A stretch of 64,000 nt of DNA from Rehmannia glutinosa (GCA_016081115.2 CM071933.1:61022660-61086659); one strand, 5' to 3'. Positions 12,319 through 25,379 are shown, counted from the first letter of the stretch. The notes: generated by a model not told the origin, from the sequence alone. Numbers and translations: made by a program.

Positions 12319-14985
12319 TGTGGACAGTTATATGTACATTTATAAGTATCCTAGAACATTTACATAGTTAAGATCAAGATCAGATTACTCAAATTTGATC
12401 TGATCTGATTCTCGGAGAAGATCAAATTATTCAAATCTGATTTGATTCTCCCTTATTTTCTCCTTATCTTATTCTTGTATTTATTTTTGTAATTAGGGTG
12501 GTTAGGATCTCTTCTAGACATCTCTGCCTATATAAACTCTCTCTTGTAATTCTGATCATATATATAAAAACAAGATATATTGTTTTCTTCTCCTAAAACT
12601 TATATGGTACGAGAGCTTCGGTTTTGATCATATTTTCGCCCACCATGGTGAAAACTACAATGACTGGAGAAACATGGAGCAGAAGGGTAACTTTGAGTCA
12701 CTCCCTTTCACTAAGGAACAATTGGAGCACTTGTATAAATTCTTTTCAACCAAAATGTCAGTTAATCCATCCTCTTCTCTAGCCCAAAAAGGTATTTCTT
12801 TTTCTACTACTCTTTTCAGTACCACACAACATTCTAAAGCCCCATGGATACCACATGACAAATTGATCAAAATTGTTCTCCCCATATAGTCCTTGTGCAG
12901 GTCATAAAAAGTTTAAAATTGCAGATGGTACCCTTTCTACTATAGCTGGTATTGGTTCAATTCCGATATCTAAATCTCTAACCCTTCACAATGTCCTCCA
13001 TGTTCCAAATTTGTCATGTAATCTTTTGTCCATTAGTAAATTGACACATGATCTAACTGTTTGGTTATTTTTGACTCCTATACGTGCAAATTTCAGGAGA
13101 AGGGTTCGGGGAGGATGATTGGCAGTGCTAAGGAGATTGATGGACTCTATCTCTTTGAAGATTAAAAAGTTTTTAAGGAAAAAACTCAAAGTAGCTGTCT
13201 CAATTCAGTTTCTGTTCATGAAGATGAAGAAATAATGCTATTGCACTGTAGGCTAGGTCACCCAAGTTTCTTTTACTTGAAACATTTATTTCCTGAACGT
13301 TATAAGAATAAAAATCCAAATATGCTTTTTTGTGAAGTTTCTCAACTTGCAAAGCATCACCGTTCCTCTTATTCTCCTCAACCTTACAAAAAATCTAGTT
13401 CATCCACTTTAATTCATAATGTTTGAGAACATAGTCGTGACCCTACACCTAATGGAAAAAGATGGTTTGTGACCTTTATGGATGATCATACTAGATTAAC
13501 ATGGGTTTACTTGATGAAAACAAAATCTGAAATTGAAAACATATTCAAAGTTTTTTTCCATATGATAAAAACTCAATTTCATGAAGAAAAAAACCAAAGT
13601 GTTTCGAAGTGATAATGGAAGGGAGTATCAAACGAACACCTAAATGACTTTTCCCTTTAAAATGGCATCATTCATCAAAGCTCTTGTATAGACACTCCAC
13701 AACAAAACACAGTTGTTGAAAGAAAAAATAAGCATATTCTTGAAATTGCTCGGGCTTTGTTGTTTCAAAATATGGTGCCAAAATATCTTTGGGGTGAAGC
13801 AATCTTAACTCGAACATATTTGATCAATACGATGCCTCGCAAAGTTTTGAACTTCAAAACTCATTTTGATGTTTTCACAAGCTTTTTTTCCAAATAATAG
13901 ACTCTCATGCACTTTACCTCTAAAAATATTTGGGTGTATTGTGTTTGTGCATACTCATGAACTAAATCAAAGTAAACTTGAACCTAGAGCAAAAAAGTGT
14001 CTTTATTGGCTACGCTTCCAACCAAAAAGGTTACAAATGCTTTAATCCCATTTCCAAGAAAACCTTTGTTTCTATGGATGTTACATTTTTTGAAAAGACT
14101 CCTTTTTTTTCAAAATCATCTTGGGTGGGGGTGGGGGTGGGGGGGGGGGAGAAAAGAGGAAGATGTTGTCCAATATTTTCAAACTTTACAAAATTCATAT
14201 TTTTCAATTTTAGATTCCATGCTTGAAAGTTCAGAAGCTCAAAACAAGGATGAACCAAGTCAGCAAAATAAAGACAACATTCCAGAAATTGTTTCAATTC
14301 CAGAACCTGTTGTAGAAACTGAAAATTCAGATTAACGAAGTGTGCCAGGTTCTGAAATGATTGAAGCTGAACAAAATGAGACAGTTACAATGGGTAATAA
14401 GGGCATCAAACCCTTTGATCTTGTTTATTCCAGAAAGGAAAAACCTCAAAGAATAGAGCCAAATGATCCTCAAGACTGTCATGAATCCAAGGACCCATCA
14501 GGTAACAATATTTCTAATTTTGTCCAACCTGTTCAAACTACTGTTGAACCTGTCCGTGATGATTCTGGCTTTCCTATTGCCCTTAGAAAGGGTATAAGAT
14601 CATGTACAAAGCATCCTATTTCAAATTTTATGTCATATGAAAAATTATCCCCTTCCTTTCGGGCTTTTGCTTCACAACTGACAAAAACAGAAATTCCAAA
14701 AGATATACAAGTTGCTCTAGAGTTGCTAAGTGGAAGGAAGCTGTCTTGGAGGAGATGAGAGCCCTGGAAAAGAATCAGACTTGGAAAAAGGTGCACTTGC
14801 CTAGAGGAAAGACAATTGTGCGTTGTAAATGGGTGTTTACCATCAAGTATAAGGCAGATAGGTCTATTGAGAGATACAAAGCTAGGTTAGTTACTAAAGG
14901 CTTCACTCAAGTTTACGGTATTGATTACAAGATATATTGTTTTCTTCTCCTAAACTTATATTCTTTATCTTCTCCTAATCTTACA
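12319..14985 (+). mobile_element. Deleted Ty1/copia LTR retrotransposon
   Basis: The element begins TGTGG and ends TTACA. It is flanked by TCCCT on both sides (12314-12318 and 14986-14990), consistent with a 5-bp target duplication. A copia-type primer-binding site resembling the initiator-Met site, TGGTACGAGAGC, lies at 12605-12616, and a TATA-like tatataaac lies near 12530 in the 5' LTR. The coding interior runs only to the start of reverse transcriptase. It then joins directly to the last 50 bp or so of an LTR (the phrase aagatatattgttttcttct occurs at both about 12570 and 14931). Most of the reverse transcriptase, RNase H and 3' LTR is therefore deleted. Confidence 0.75.
12645..14935 (+). 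pseudogene. copia gag-pol remnant
   Basis: Pieces in several frames follow the copia order. A gag tail/protease-proximal stretch lies at 12660-13130 (YSPCAGHKKFKIADG, LHVPNLSCNLLS). The GAG-pre-integrase segment follows at 13235-13430 (LLHCRLGHPSFFYLKHLFP). Integrase pieces lie at 13440-13900 (WFVTFMDDHTR, then FRSDNG after a frame change), and the integrase C-terminal region at about 13900-14120. A serine/proline/acidic linker spans 14220-14740, then the start of reverse transcriptase at 14746-14930 (KNQTWKKV, CKWVF.IKY, ERYKARLV.KGF.Q, YGIDY). There are several frameshifts and stops and a G-rich slip region at 14126-14150. It cannot make a working polyprotein. Confidence 0.8.
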
Positions 14986-14990
14986 TCCCT

Positions 14991-15267
14991 AATAAGAAAA
15001 AGGAACTTGGAAACCAGAATGCCTTGTTATCCCTGAGAGCATATTGAGCAATTTACAAAGAATACTATTTGTTTCAATTTCCATTAGATTTTTTATTACC
15101 CTTGCTACATAATCTACAATTTAATTCTTATTTGAATGAAGAGAATTGTCAGTGCTCAAAATCCAACCCGTCCCAGAAAATAGAATACCCATGGAGTTGA
15201 AAAGGAGAGAAACGGAGGATAAAATGTTATTGTGATATATTTTTGAATTGAATGTTACTTGAGAACC
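14991..15267 (-). other. Probable 3' flank/UTR of the thiolase gene
   Basis: This lies between the thiolase stop codon and the copia target duplication. It is AT-rich and has no clear coding content. The transcript end cannot be fixed by eye. Confidence 0.4.
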
Positions 15268-18200
15268 TTACCGATCGTTAACGAGCTCTAGAACAACAGC
15301 AGATGCACCCCCTCCACCATTGCAGACTCCAGCAACCCCAAACTTCCCATTTCTCTGCCTCAGCACCTAAAATGCCACCATTTAGCAGTAAGAGATTGCA
15401 AAATACTTCTTCACTTGATCAAGTAGGATGTACACAAATATTTAAGCGTACCCCTAATAGTGTGACCAAGATGCGTGCTCCACTACAGCCTATTGGATGT
15501 CCAAGGGACACAGCACCACCATGTACATTTAACCGTTCCTGTAATGACAAAAATATATTGTATGGTCACAAGTAATTATTAAAAGTGTCTTTAATTGAAT
15601 GAAGCAAAAATTGAAAGTGGAAAAACCAGTCAACTGGTCAAAGGGGACAGCAAACAGCAAGACTCACAGGGTCAATGTTGAGCAATCTCTGATTAGCAAG
15701 AGCCACAACCTGCAATAATGATGTTAAAACACTTTCTGGACAATCTACTAACAGACGGGGAAAAAAAAGAAAAAAATTGGAGTATATATTCTTACAGAGA
15801 AGGCTTCATTTATTTCATAGAAATCAATATTGGATGCTTTCAAGCCAGAATTTGAGATTGCTTTTGGTATGGCGATGGCTGGAGCAGTTGTAAACAACTC
15901 AGGTGCCTGCCAAACCAATGATGTGACGGCATCAATGACCCTAAATCCAACAAAAAGATTGTAAAATAGATTTAACACACTACCTGTGCTGCATCGGCAT
16001 AGCCTCTGATCCTGGCAATAACATTCAATCCAAGTTTAACTGCCGTTGCTCCACTAACTAGGACTAAAGCGGCAGCCCCATCACTACACAGAAGACAAAC
16101 TCCTAGATTAGGTAATGCTCATTCCTGGGTGCTCGAGCATATTGTACCATATACACAGGGAAGGTAGCATATTTGCATCCACACCTAGAAAATGGATTTG
16201 CCAATGGCTGATAGCCACAATTTTGTCATGAACCATACATTGACACAAGTGCATATACAAACTTGCACTTAAGAAGAGACGGGGTTTTTCTTAGTCGTTC
16301 TGTTATGACACATCAAAGACATGAACTCATTGAACCAAATATTCACATTGATGTAAGAAAGTGAAGAGCCACAAGAATGACAGAGGCCAAGTTCGTCTAA
16401 ATGCCAATCGGCTTCTAGATATGGTGCCAACTTTTGCCAAACCATTTCCAGTGCCTACTCTGTAAATGCTAATTCACGGAAGCAGAAAATGAAAAAGACA
16501 CAAACATGCACATCATATATATAGAGAGAGAACTGCTATACTACTGGTATTCTAGTTTATTGGTCTCTTTTCAGGGTAAGAAGAGTAGAGATGAGTTAGG
16601 AAGGGATTGAGTAACCAAACCTTATACTAGAAGCATTGCCAGCAGTTACAGAACCTCCATTCTCCTTGAAACTTGGCCTGAGCTTTCTTAACTTAGACGC
16701 ATCAAACTAGCAATAAACAAGTAAGTGAAATAGATGTGTTATGAGACAACAATGGAATTTATAAACTTAGAATAACAAATTGACATTTCATATTACTTGA
16801 TTTTTTATAAAAAGGAAGAAACAAGCTACAACCAATAACAAAATATATGTATTTGATGAAGTGACCAAGATAAACATATATCATAAAAAGATGTTTTCTA
16901 CTAAAGAAGATGGATACATTGTGATACAAAGTCAAATTGAAAATAAAAGAACTGATTAGAAGATAAAAAAAAATTGGTGATGAGAAGTTGTAGTAAATTC
17001 TCTGACTTTGACCTAAAATATCTTATCGTAAATAGAACATGAAACAGAGTTAAGAAAAAATATGGCAGGTTGTTCTCGAACTTTTTTTTCCATTTTCACC
17101 AGGTCTTAAATCATTTTCTCATTTGTGCAGAGGCAGAAAAGTACAATAAATCTGATGTCCAAATGTCAATCATCTAACAGAAAACTCTTCGAGGACCAAC
17201 TTATCTGATTCACCTTTCCTAAACCTTCATCTTTGTCAATGATGGTAGACTGCTTCCCCCTGCCACCAGATATTTCAACCTGCATGTACGAATATAATCT
17301 GCCATTTTAAGAAGAACAAAGACAGCTAATATATACTAAGAAAAAACCTCAAATAACAATCACCGGAACTATCTCCCATGAGAATGCACCACATGACTCT
17401 GCAGCAAGACCCCGTTCAAAACTTCGAATAGCATAAGAATCCTAGAAATAAACATATAAAAACAAGTTGAAAATACTAGAACATTGTTATGATGGACATA
17501 CAAACTAAAAAAAATATAAAAATATAGATTATGTGACCAGCACATGAAGAGACAGAAACAAACAAAGACAAATAGGAGATTGGACAAAACATTATATGTT
17601 CAATACAAATTAAGAAATGGTTCATGTATTTTAGAAGTTGGGAATGACAGAGAAGACAGAATGTAAGACATTAGAAACTTCCTCAGTTAAAATGGTCCTT
17701 TATGGTGTAAATGACCGTATTAAATGACCAAGACATTAGAACATCTAAAATTAGCAATCCACAACCAACATAACCAAATGATAATCACAACAACCCGCCA
17801 CAAATTATATATCATATAGTTAGGAAAGTAACAGATAATATTTCCAAGCAAATATATTTCTTACAAAATAAACAGAACCCAAATGATTTTCGAACTTGAC
17901 TACAACTATCCACTAACCTGCATAGGGACTTGCAGGAGTTGTGCACATGTTGAATAAGAAAGGATAAAGAGAGAAGGATTGAAAAGAAGAATCAATTATG
18001 AGTCTGTTGTAATCTGTTGTAACCGCAGAATGATTAAATTATCATAATACAGATAATAAATCCCCGCACTTACTGATAAGTTATCAGAAGAAGACGTAAA
18101 TGAAAAATAAAACATAAATAGGCATCCACAAAAACATTACCTGTTCTTCTCTGCTGAAGTTATGTTGATCAGCACACATCTCTGCACAAACACCCATTCC

Positions 18201-19418
18201 AAAATCATTGTAAACATCCCAAAGGCCATCTTTGAGCATGCCGTCAATAATAGTATCATGTCCTAGCCGAGACCCTGTCCTGTTAAAGAAGGCGTGCCAT
18301 TACGATGGTCAGTGCACAAACCTCAAGTCAACAGGAGAAAACCAATGTTTTTCCTTGAATAGATTCAAGTGGGAAGACGTGAGCATTTTCGTAAAAAATG
18401 AAAAATAAGAATGAGCGGAATATCATGAGAGTAGTTGTAGGGGAACTACGAAGTATGTCTTGATGTGTAAAGGCTAATTAAAAAGCTAACCTACAGAGTT
18501 CTTTCCTTACACAGGAAGAAATAAAAATAAACATAACATCATCTGTTCGATAACCATAACGCTAACCTTCCTGTAGGGATATACTTTGGAGCGTTGGACA
18601 TGCTTTCCATGCCACCAGCAACTACTACATCATTGATACACAATTTTATTGTTTGGGCAGCAATCATCGTAGCTGTTTCGACAGAAATGTGTCACTGGAA
18701 GTTATTTCAAATTGGAAATGATAGCAAGTACAAATATGCCAACCAACCTTTCATTCCTGATGAACATACTTTGTTAATTGTGGTGCAGACTACCGAATTA
18801 GGTATACCTGCACCTAGTGCAGCCTGCCTGGCAGGGGCTTGGCCTAAATTTGCACTGAGAACATTTCCAAAGAAGACTTCTTGGACGAGAGATGGATGTA
18901 CACCCGCCCTCTTAAGAGCACCTTCAAACATATTGCGGATATTTAAGATGGATAAATATACTCTGGTCAACTTGTATTCAAGAAACTAGATGCAATTACA
19001 AAGAGCTCTTACATGCAATAGCTATAGAACCAAGCTTTGTAGCAGGCAAAGATGAAAGAGAACCAAGGAAGCTGCCCATTGGTGTTCTTGCAACACCAAC
19101 AATGCAAACATCTGAGTGAAATTCATTTGATTTATTAGTCAACTTCAATAATTGAAACTTATGTAATGCAACATAAATGGCAGATACCATGGACAACAAT
19201 TTGGGTTCATTAATAGCTTGCAGAAAAAAGCAAATTAAGTAAGATTAAGAGATAAGTGGTATAGTAAGTTATTTAGATTAAGACCCTAAGACAGAGCAAT
19301 TTTGAGGGACAGTAGCAGCAGAACCGCAAAAATGAATTGACAATATCTATCTCTTGCTTCGCTTGAAAAAAAACTGATCACCTTGAGCTTTAATAGAATC
19401 ATCTGCTACTGAAGCCAT
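15268..19418 (-). CDS. AACT1: Acetyl-CoA C-acetyltransferase (thiolase II), AACT1-like
   Basis: Condenses two acetyl-CoA to acetoacetyl-CoA, the first step of the cytosolic mevalonate route to sterols and other isoprenoids. Thirteen coding exons keep phase: 19382-19418, 19013-19111, 18748-18921, 18567-18672, 18141-18279, 17364-17441, 17214-17279, 16621-16706, 15984-16083, 15796-15906, 15668-15709, 15452-15538, 15268-15366. The 407-residue product is the usual length. The acyl-carrying cysteine is Cys98 in NKVCSSG. EINEAF is present. His360 (GHPIG) and Cys390 (VCNGGGGAS) complete the active site with the expected spacing of 30. The start codon at 19418 (MASVADDSIKAQ) follows a leader intron. 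No N-terminal targeting signal is seen, so a cytosolic location is inferred. The last exon ends VNDR then TAA, and that stop overlaps a good splice donor. No frame damage is seen. The gene symbol rests on similarity and on PDS5 being nearby. Confidence 0.95.
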
Positions 19419-20080
19419 AAGAGTCTGCAAGAAATAAGCAAAAACTATGAAAAGGCATCAAGAACCAATATTGTAAAAGAAGAAAACTATGTGAAACGGA
19501 AGTGATATCAATAAACCATGTTAGAAAATTAAAAAATGGCGCCTAGCAAGCTTTAACTGTCGCCGATAAGAAAAAACCGCACCAAGAAATATGAAGAAAC
19601 CAAGAAAAGAACCCAAAAACCAAACCTGTGAAAGAAGATAAAAATTGAAGAAAAAAGATGGCACTTCTGATCAACAAATATAGTTTAACATTTAAAAGAA
19701 GGCGCGCATGTACAAAGATTCCATACATTTACCATATATGTTTTTAACACCACCAAGAAAATAGACTGACAACAAAAATAGAATTCAAGAATCAAGATTA
19801 TATGATATTCACAAGCTCCGGTCAAAACGAGAGGAACAACCTCAGGAGAGATGTCCTTCGTCTAAATTAAGGTTTATCACATACCAAGAAAGTCAGCGGA
19901 TCAAAATCGAAGTTGTGAAGCTACAGAAATACCTCAGTGGAGCTGCCTAACTTGTCTACTGCGATGCGATCCCTTAGCTGTTCTTTTCCTTGTCTTAATT
20001 TTGTTTTAGAGTGTGACTGTGTAAATAGAGTTCAAATCTCGTAGAGTAATTTGTTGTAGTCTATTAGAAGAGAGTGTGAA
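19419..20080 (-). promoter_or_regulatory. Thiolase 5' leader with leader intron
   Basis: A good acceptor (ttgcag) lies just upstream of the ATG, with exon start at 19424. A matching donor (CCACTGAG then gtattt) ends a non-coding exon at 19933. The leader intron would be 19425-19932, a common arrangement in strongly expressed plant genes. The transcription start is not defined but probably lies around 20000-20080. Confidence 0.6.
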
Positions 20081-20249
20081 TATACAAACAGACACGGTGT
20101 GGCGGAATGGCGGTGGAACCATGGAAGTGCATAGAAAGGTGTGCTTTTGATATTCTGCATTTAATTTCAAGTTTTTTTTCCTAATTATAAAAAAAAAATA
20201 GGATTGGGTTGGTTTAATAAGGCAGTTCTTAACAGCCCCTAAAGCTTCG

Positions 20250-20470
20250 TGGAGTAGGTGAATCGCGGGAAATGCCTCAACGAGTTAGGGTCCTAAGTTG
20301 CTTTAAACTGAGTCACCACACAAGAAATGCTCCTCCAACTTGTTACCAAGCGGATTCGAACTTTAGGCTGCGGGTGCCAGCAAAGCAGACATCACATTAC
20401 ACAGGTCATTTGCACCAATTGAGTATGCCCCAGAGGGCTAACGGTCCCTTGTCTCAATTAAGTTTTTGCT
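20250..20470 (-). mobile_element. Possible tRNA-derived SINE remnant
   Basis: On the minus strand an A-box-like tactcaattggtg is followed by a B-box-like agttcgaatcc at fitting distance. No clean duplication or tail is visible, so this is tentative. Confidence 0.35.
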
Positions 20471-21967
20471 TACGTATGTTTTGCATTGTTTTAATAATTC
20501 ATTATTCTTTGTACTCTATCCTGTTCAAAATTAGTGACAGACATATAAAAAAAATGAAAAAAAAATTCATTGACGTTTTGATGCAAAAAAAATTCAAGGA
20601 AAATGACGTTTTGACATTTTCAAGACTAGTGAGAAAAGATTTTTCCCAATTACCCTTACATATATCATTTTCCAACAACGTTAATGCCTAAATTTGTTTT
20701 GTTCCATAGCAATATTTATGATTAATTAGGGGTATGTTGGGTATTTTAACACATTTCTTTATATGTCTCCAAAACATCACTTATTTTGAATAAGATGGAG
20801 TATTAATTTAATTTATTGTCATGGTGAATTCAAAATATGTGTCTGCCATTGACATTTTTTAAATATAAAAATAGTAATCAAGTCATAGACTGTTGTTCTT
20901 GAAAAAAATAATCAAGTCATTTTATTGTGTCTATAAATATAATGAGCATAAGACAATTTTGTAACAGGAAAAACAGTAACCAATCCATTCCTTTGGCTAA
21001 AGATGTACTGTAATTTGCAAAACTTTACTACCCTGTCATTTGGATTTGGAAATATTACAATTGCATCAATATTAAAGGTCTATCTAATTGCATTAAAAAT
21101 AAATTTGAAGCCAGAACATCATTGCAAAACGAAATCATAAGACAAAAATATCAAATTTTTTTAAGAGAAATAACACCCCGGGTGGGGGATTGAGGCGTGA
21201 TCCCCTACCTGTAGATTAAACCATTAAAAGATCATACAATGTAATTTCCCGTTATGGGTACGACATCAGTTGGTACATAAAAGTAATTATCAAATACAAG
21301 TCACGTCAAAACTTACAAACATAAACTAAATGAGGCAAAATTGACCTCCATCAAAATTGAATACTGTATTGGTCAGTGTTTCAGTCGATGGAGCATCGAA
21401 TAACTTACCTGACATTTTAAACTACATCAAAAACAATATATAGAACCTAAAAAGAACATCAAATTTGTAGAAAAAACTTAGTATCAATAATTAACCAAAA
21501 AAATAGATATTTTAACCTCATACTCTCAGTCTCAGACCAAAGCGAACACTCAAATACAAAAGCATGGAATATGCGACTAGACATTTACATATGCCAGAAA
21601 CTACATATGTACAAGGTGTTAAATACAAAAATAACAACAGACTCGGATACTGCTCACCAAAAATATTTTCTGGCTAAATTAACCTTGCTCCAATTGTGAC
21701 ATATCAATTATCGACCGGCTTTATTCTGCCAGTAAAAGCACCTATAACGAGTCATGGAACCAAGTTCGCATGCAAAATACAATATGATCGATCATCACCA
21801 GGCTCAAGAAATCGAAAACCCCAAAATCTGTCTAATTCTCTCTAAATGAGAAGTGATCATTATAAGCACATCTATCGATGATAACAGCTTTTAGCAATCA
21901 AAAAGGCCGATTTCTTCACCAAGCGCATTGAAACAAAATCAACTGGCAAAACCTCTGAACATGTAAA
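20471..21967. other. Intergenic sequence including ALKBH2 3' flank
   Basis: No gene motif is seen. The open frame at 20272-20691 on the plus strand overlaps the SINE-like repeat and is not credible. The several hundred bases next to 21967 probably include the ALKBH2 3' UTR. Confidence 0.4.
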
Positions 21968-22545
21968 TCATATAATGCGCCTGAAAGTGAGATTAATTCG
22001 CACCGACTCTGCTTTGACACGTTTTGGGACTGAGTGGAGCCAATCCCTTTGGGTGTAACCCCTCATTACAAGAAGCGACCCATGCTTTAACAAGAATGCA
22101 TGTTGATCACTATTGTTCAGCTTCTTTGATCTCTTTCTGGGAGGTTCACCCTCGTTTCCTGTAGCTGACTTAACTGTAAATGATATGTCAAAATAAGGTG
22201 CTGACTCAAAATAAATACAACCAGTAAGATCTCCGAAATTAGCACTGGAAGTTTAAAAACAACAAGAAGCAGCTGCTAATTCAGTCTATTTTCTTGGATT
22301 TCATTCATGGACTTCCTATTTAAAGTGTATCCCTGTTGACTAAAAACTCTACAATCACAATTTACTCCCTAAATAAAGAGCATTTCTCATGGAAATTTGA
22401 AGTCAACTTGGGACCCTAATGTTTGATCAAGACCCTAATTGTTAGGAACCTGTCCTCATCATCCATGCTAATATAAACAATTTATTCTAGGGACAAAGCA
22501 AATACCATGCATACTGGACTAAATGCGAAAAGAAAATCTGCAATG

Positions 22546-22582
<37 letters not shown>

Positions 22583-24626
22583 TCAAATTTAACACAATCT
22601 TCAGCATTGAATAAAATACCATACTAATGAAAAAAATTCTAGACACATCGGTGGTTTATCTCTTTTGGTCATGCTTTCAATATAAGGTACATTTTGGATT
22701 TATACTAACCATCTGTACTATATTATTATTTAAGAGCTACTTAGCGATCTCTTCAGTATGCCTTTCAAATCTACATGCAATGAACACACCACGCTGTTTT
22801 CTCAACTGTTTTCTGCTTTCGTCTCTTTCATTTCCGGTGAGTGATCTTTTAACTATTTGTTTTATGTATTTTACTACAAAGTTCCATAATCTAGTTGGCC
22901 TCCGTTATTTATTTAGATGAACAGTTTACATATCAACATACAGCAATCTCAGAATTTGTTCAAATGTTATTCACCCTAGCCGTGGCAGTGTTGGTTGGGG
23001 TGCCTCCAAAATGAGAAAAAGTTACTAGCAATCATAATTCGTTCATGTTTGTATACATGCATATAATTAGACTTACCTATTCACAGTTGCATGAATTTGG
23101 CAATGTAAAACATTTGAAAATTGAAACTAAATAAACCACGCATTCACAGTTAAAACAAGATAGACATGGCTGATAAGTGTGGCTAAACCCAAAACTATAC
23201 ATAGCAAAAACCAGAAGAGAAGGTCTTCCGATACCTTGAGCACTTTTACTTGGTTTCTTCTTCAAGAGAAAATCACGTTCACAGCCAAATGAAACAGAAG
23301 CAATTTCAGGAGTTGGTCCATAAAGTTTCTCATCATCGGCATGCCAACCAACATAATCATTGCCTCCTTTATATCTATTTAACAGTAAGCTATTGAAATT
23401 GCTTCCAGGAAGAACTCTGTGGACCTAGAGGTACATCGTAGAGGCATCAGGGATGAATTCATTTTTAGAAAATCCCAAACATAAATTGTACACTGCCATT
23501 ATTTTGCAAATGCGGCTGAAAGCAATCTCACCAAATCCAAAATGTCCTTCAAGGGTGGAAATTCATTCCAGGAATAAGCATGAGGCTGATGCCCACTATA
23601 AACAAGTTGAGTCAATCCTTCACTTGCAATATAGCACGTGTCCCTGGGCTGTTCAGACGGAATTGAATGAAATCAAACTGTTCGTTAGAAATAGTTCTGA
23701 ACAATTAATCATGCTAAGATTTGATACCTCAAGCAACACTTAGTTAAAGTTAACTATAAAATATAATGTAGATGATAATTAAGAGATGAAATGAATAGGG
23801 AAGCTGGAAGTTCATCAATCAGTAAAGCATGATTACATATTCGACATCCAAGATTAACTGTGATAAACTTCGAGCAGTATGTGCACTTTCCTCCCATTCA
23901 TATCGCACTAACAATGTTGTCATTTCTCATAACGAACTCTCAGTTACCCACAAGCCATTAAATTTCTTCAATAAATCTACTCTAGTGTCAAAATTCAAGT
24001 ACTCCAGTCATGTCCACTGAGCAGAGCCATTTTTCAATAAAAGTTTAGGGTATGTTTGGTTGCCTTACCCAGAAGCCAATCTTACCATTTCCTTCCCTCA
24101 ATCACAAATCAAACATTACATGCATTTCTCTACTAATACACACACAGTTCTCATTACATCACATCAAACTCCTCTTTTCCCAATCACCACCAAAAATTTC
24201 CCCCAATTACTAAACAAACATACCTTACGGGTTCAGGGCGATAAACTATTGACTCAAAACAAGAGGTGGTGTCACAATTTCGCACAAATAAAAAAATGCA
24301 AAACCGCGGACTAATTTTAAATACATTGGGGAGAGATAGAGAGAATAATTGGGGGGAAGTCGAACCTGGACATGTAATCGGGCAAAGACGCGTATAGTGG
24401 GTCGGGTCCAAGGTATGTTTTTATCGAGGTAATCGAAATAATTCCATGAATCTTGGTATGAAATGAATCGTGGCATGTGCAAAACCTCACTTCCGTTGCC
24501 TAAATCAACTACCACCATTTTCTTAGGTTTCTCTGCTGTTGCATTTTCCGGGTCTGGAACTGTACCTGGGTCAGGGTCATTAACCGGGTTATGTTCTGTT
24601 CTCAACTTCAAAATGTTGTCCGACAT
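21968..24626 (-). CDS. ALKBH2: ALKBH2-type DNA oxidative demethylase
   Basis: Fe(II)/2-oxoglutarate dioxygenase that removes methyl groups from 1-methyladenine and 3-methylcytosine in nuclear DNA. Four exons join in phase: 24366-24626, 23532-23648, 23235-23424, 21968-22173. The product is 257 residues. Visible in order: a hydrophilic N-terminus; the conserved block FISYQDSWNYFDYLDKNIPW; PRDTCYIAS and YSGHQPHAYSW; N.LLLNRYKGG.DYVGWHADDE with the iron ligands His154 and Asp156; SFGCERDFLLKKK; and the C-terminal LHSVPKR with the third ligand His236, followed by RINLTFR, whose Arg248 and Arg254 fit the 2-oxoglutarate-binding positions. A basic RKRSKK segment in the last exon could be a nuclear signal. 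I chose the ATG at 24626. An upstream in-frame ATG at 24743 would add 39 residues, but it lies at the edge of the transposon insertion. No lesions are seen. Confidence 0.93.
22548..22579. repeat. TA microsatellite in ALKBH2 intron 3
   Basis: About 16 TA units, inside the roughly 1.06-kb intron between the third and fourth exons. Confidence 0.75.
24048..24224. mobile_element. Tourist-like MITE in ALKBH2 intron 1
   Basis: The left end GGGTATGTTTGGTTG pairs with the inverted right end GGTATGTTTGTTTAG. TTA flanks both sides (24045-24047 and 24225-24227), the PIF/Harbinger duplication. It is 177 bp long, has no coding capacity, and lies entirely within intron 1. Confidence 0.7.
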
Positions 24627-24744
24627 CGAGTCAGAGAGGAAGGAGGACACAACCGGCAGGAAAGGATGCGATTGATAGAGGGAAAGGGAAAAGGTTATAG
24701 CATCCGAAAGACCGCCATGAACGACTAATTTCAATGTAGGCAAG
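24627..24744 (-). promoter_or_regulatory. ALKBH2 5' leader cut off by MULE
   Basis: Only about 118 bp separate the ALKBH2 start codon from the 9-bp target duplication of the large MULE. The sequence is CT-rich on the coding strand, as plant leaders often are. The ancestral promoter would now be on the far side of the element, beyond 32210. Confidence 0.6.
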
Positions 24745-25379
24745 TATATATTTGGGAAATTAGGTAAAATACCCCCAACAAGGGGGTATTAAGGAAAAAT
24801 ACCCCTTCATTATTAAACAATGAAAAATACCCCTTTTTCCTCCTGAAAAATCTAAAATGCCCTTTTATTTAAAAAAAACAAAAAAAAAAAGGAAAATAAT
24901 ATGAATAGGCGGGAAGGGTTCCTTCATTTGCCCATTACACTCTCACACGTCCGACTCATCTTCTTCCATTCTTCTCATCTTCCAAACCACGTCCGACTCA
25001 CGTCCGACTCCACTGCTTTCTCGACTTCATTTCTTCTCTCTTCGACACGCGAACGTCCTCACGAGAACCTGTTCCGACGAGCACCTGTTCCGATGAGTTA
25101 GTGTTATCCATCGCGATTGTTTGACGTCTCCGTTTTTGAAAATCAAAGGTCATTCTTCGGTTGAAAAGGTTTGTTTTTTCATTTTCTTCTCTTATATGTA
25201 TATTTTAGTTAGTTTTTTTGAAGCATTTTGGGTTTTGTTTTGAAAACAAAATAATAAACAGTTAGGGTTTCGTTATATGACTCCAAACGAGATTTAACGT
25301 TAAATGATTCATGTTTTGCGGAGTTAATGGTGTGTTTAGGTTGAAATGTGCGTGTACTTGGCTTTAATCGAACATTTTT

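Noticed and set aside
18594..18989. Plus-strand 131-codon frame over the thiolase
   Set aside because: It lies antisense to two thiolase exons and their intron and shows no independent signal.
20272..20691. Plus-strand 139-codon open frame
   Set aside because: It overlaps a SINE-like repeat and low-complexity sequence and has no conserved motif.
24463..24675. Plus-strand frame opposite ALKBH2 exon 1
   Set aside because: Antisense shadow of a recognised coding exon.
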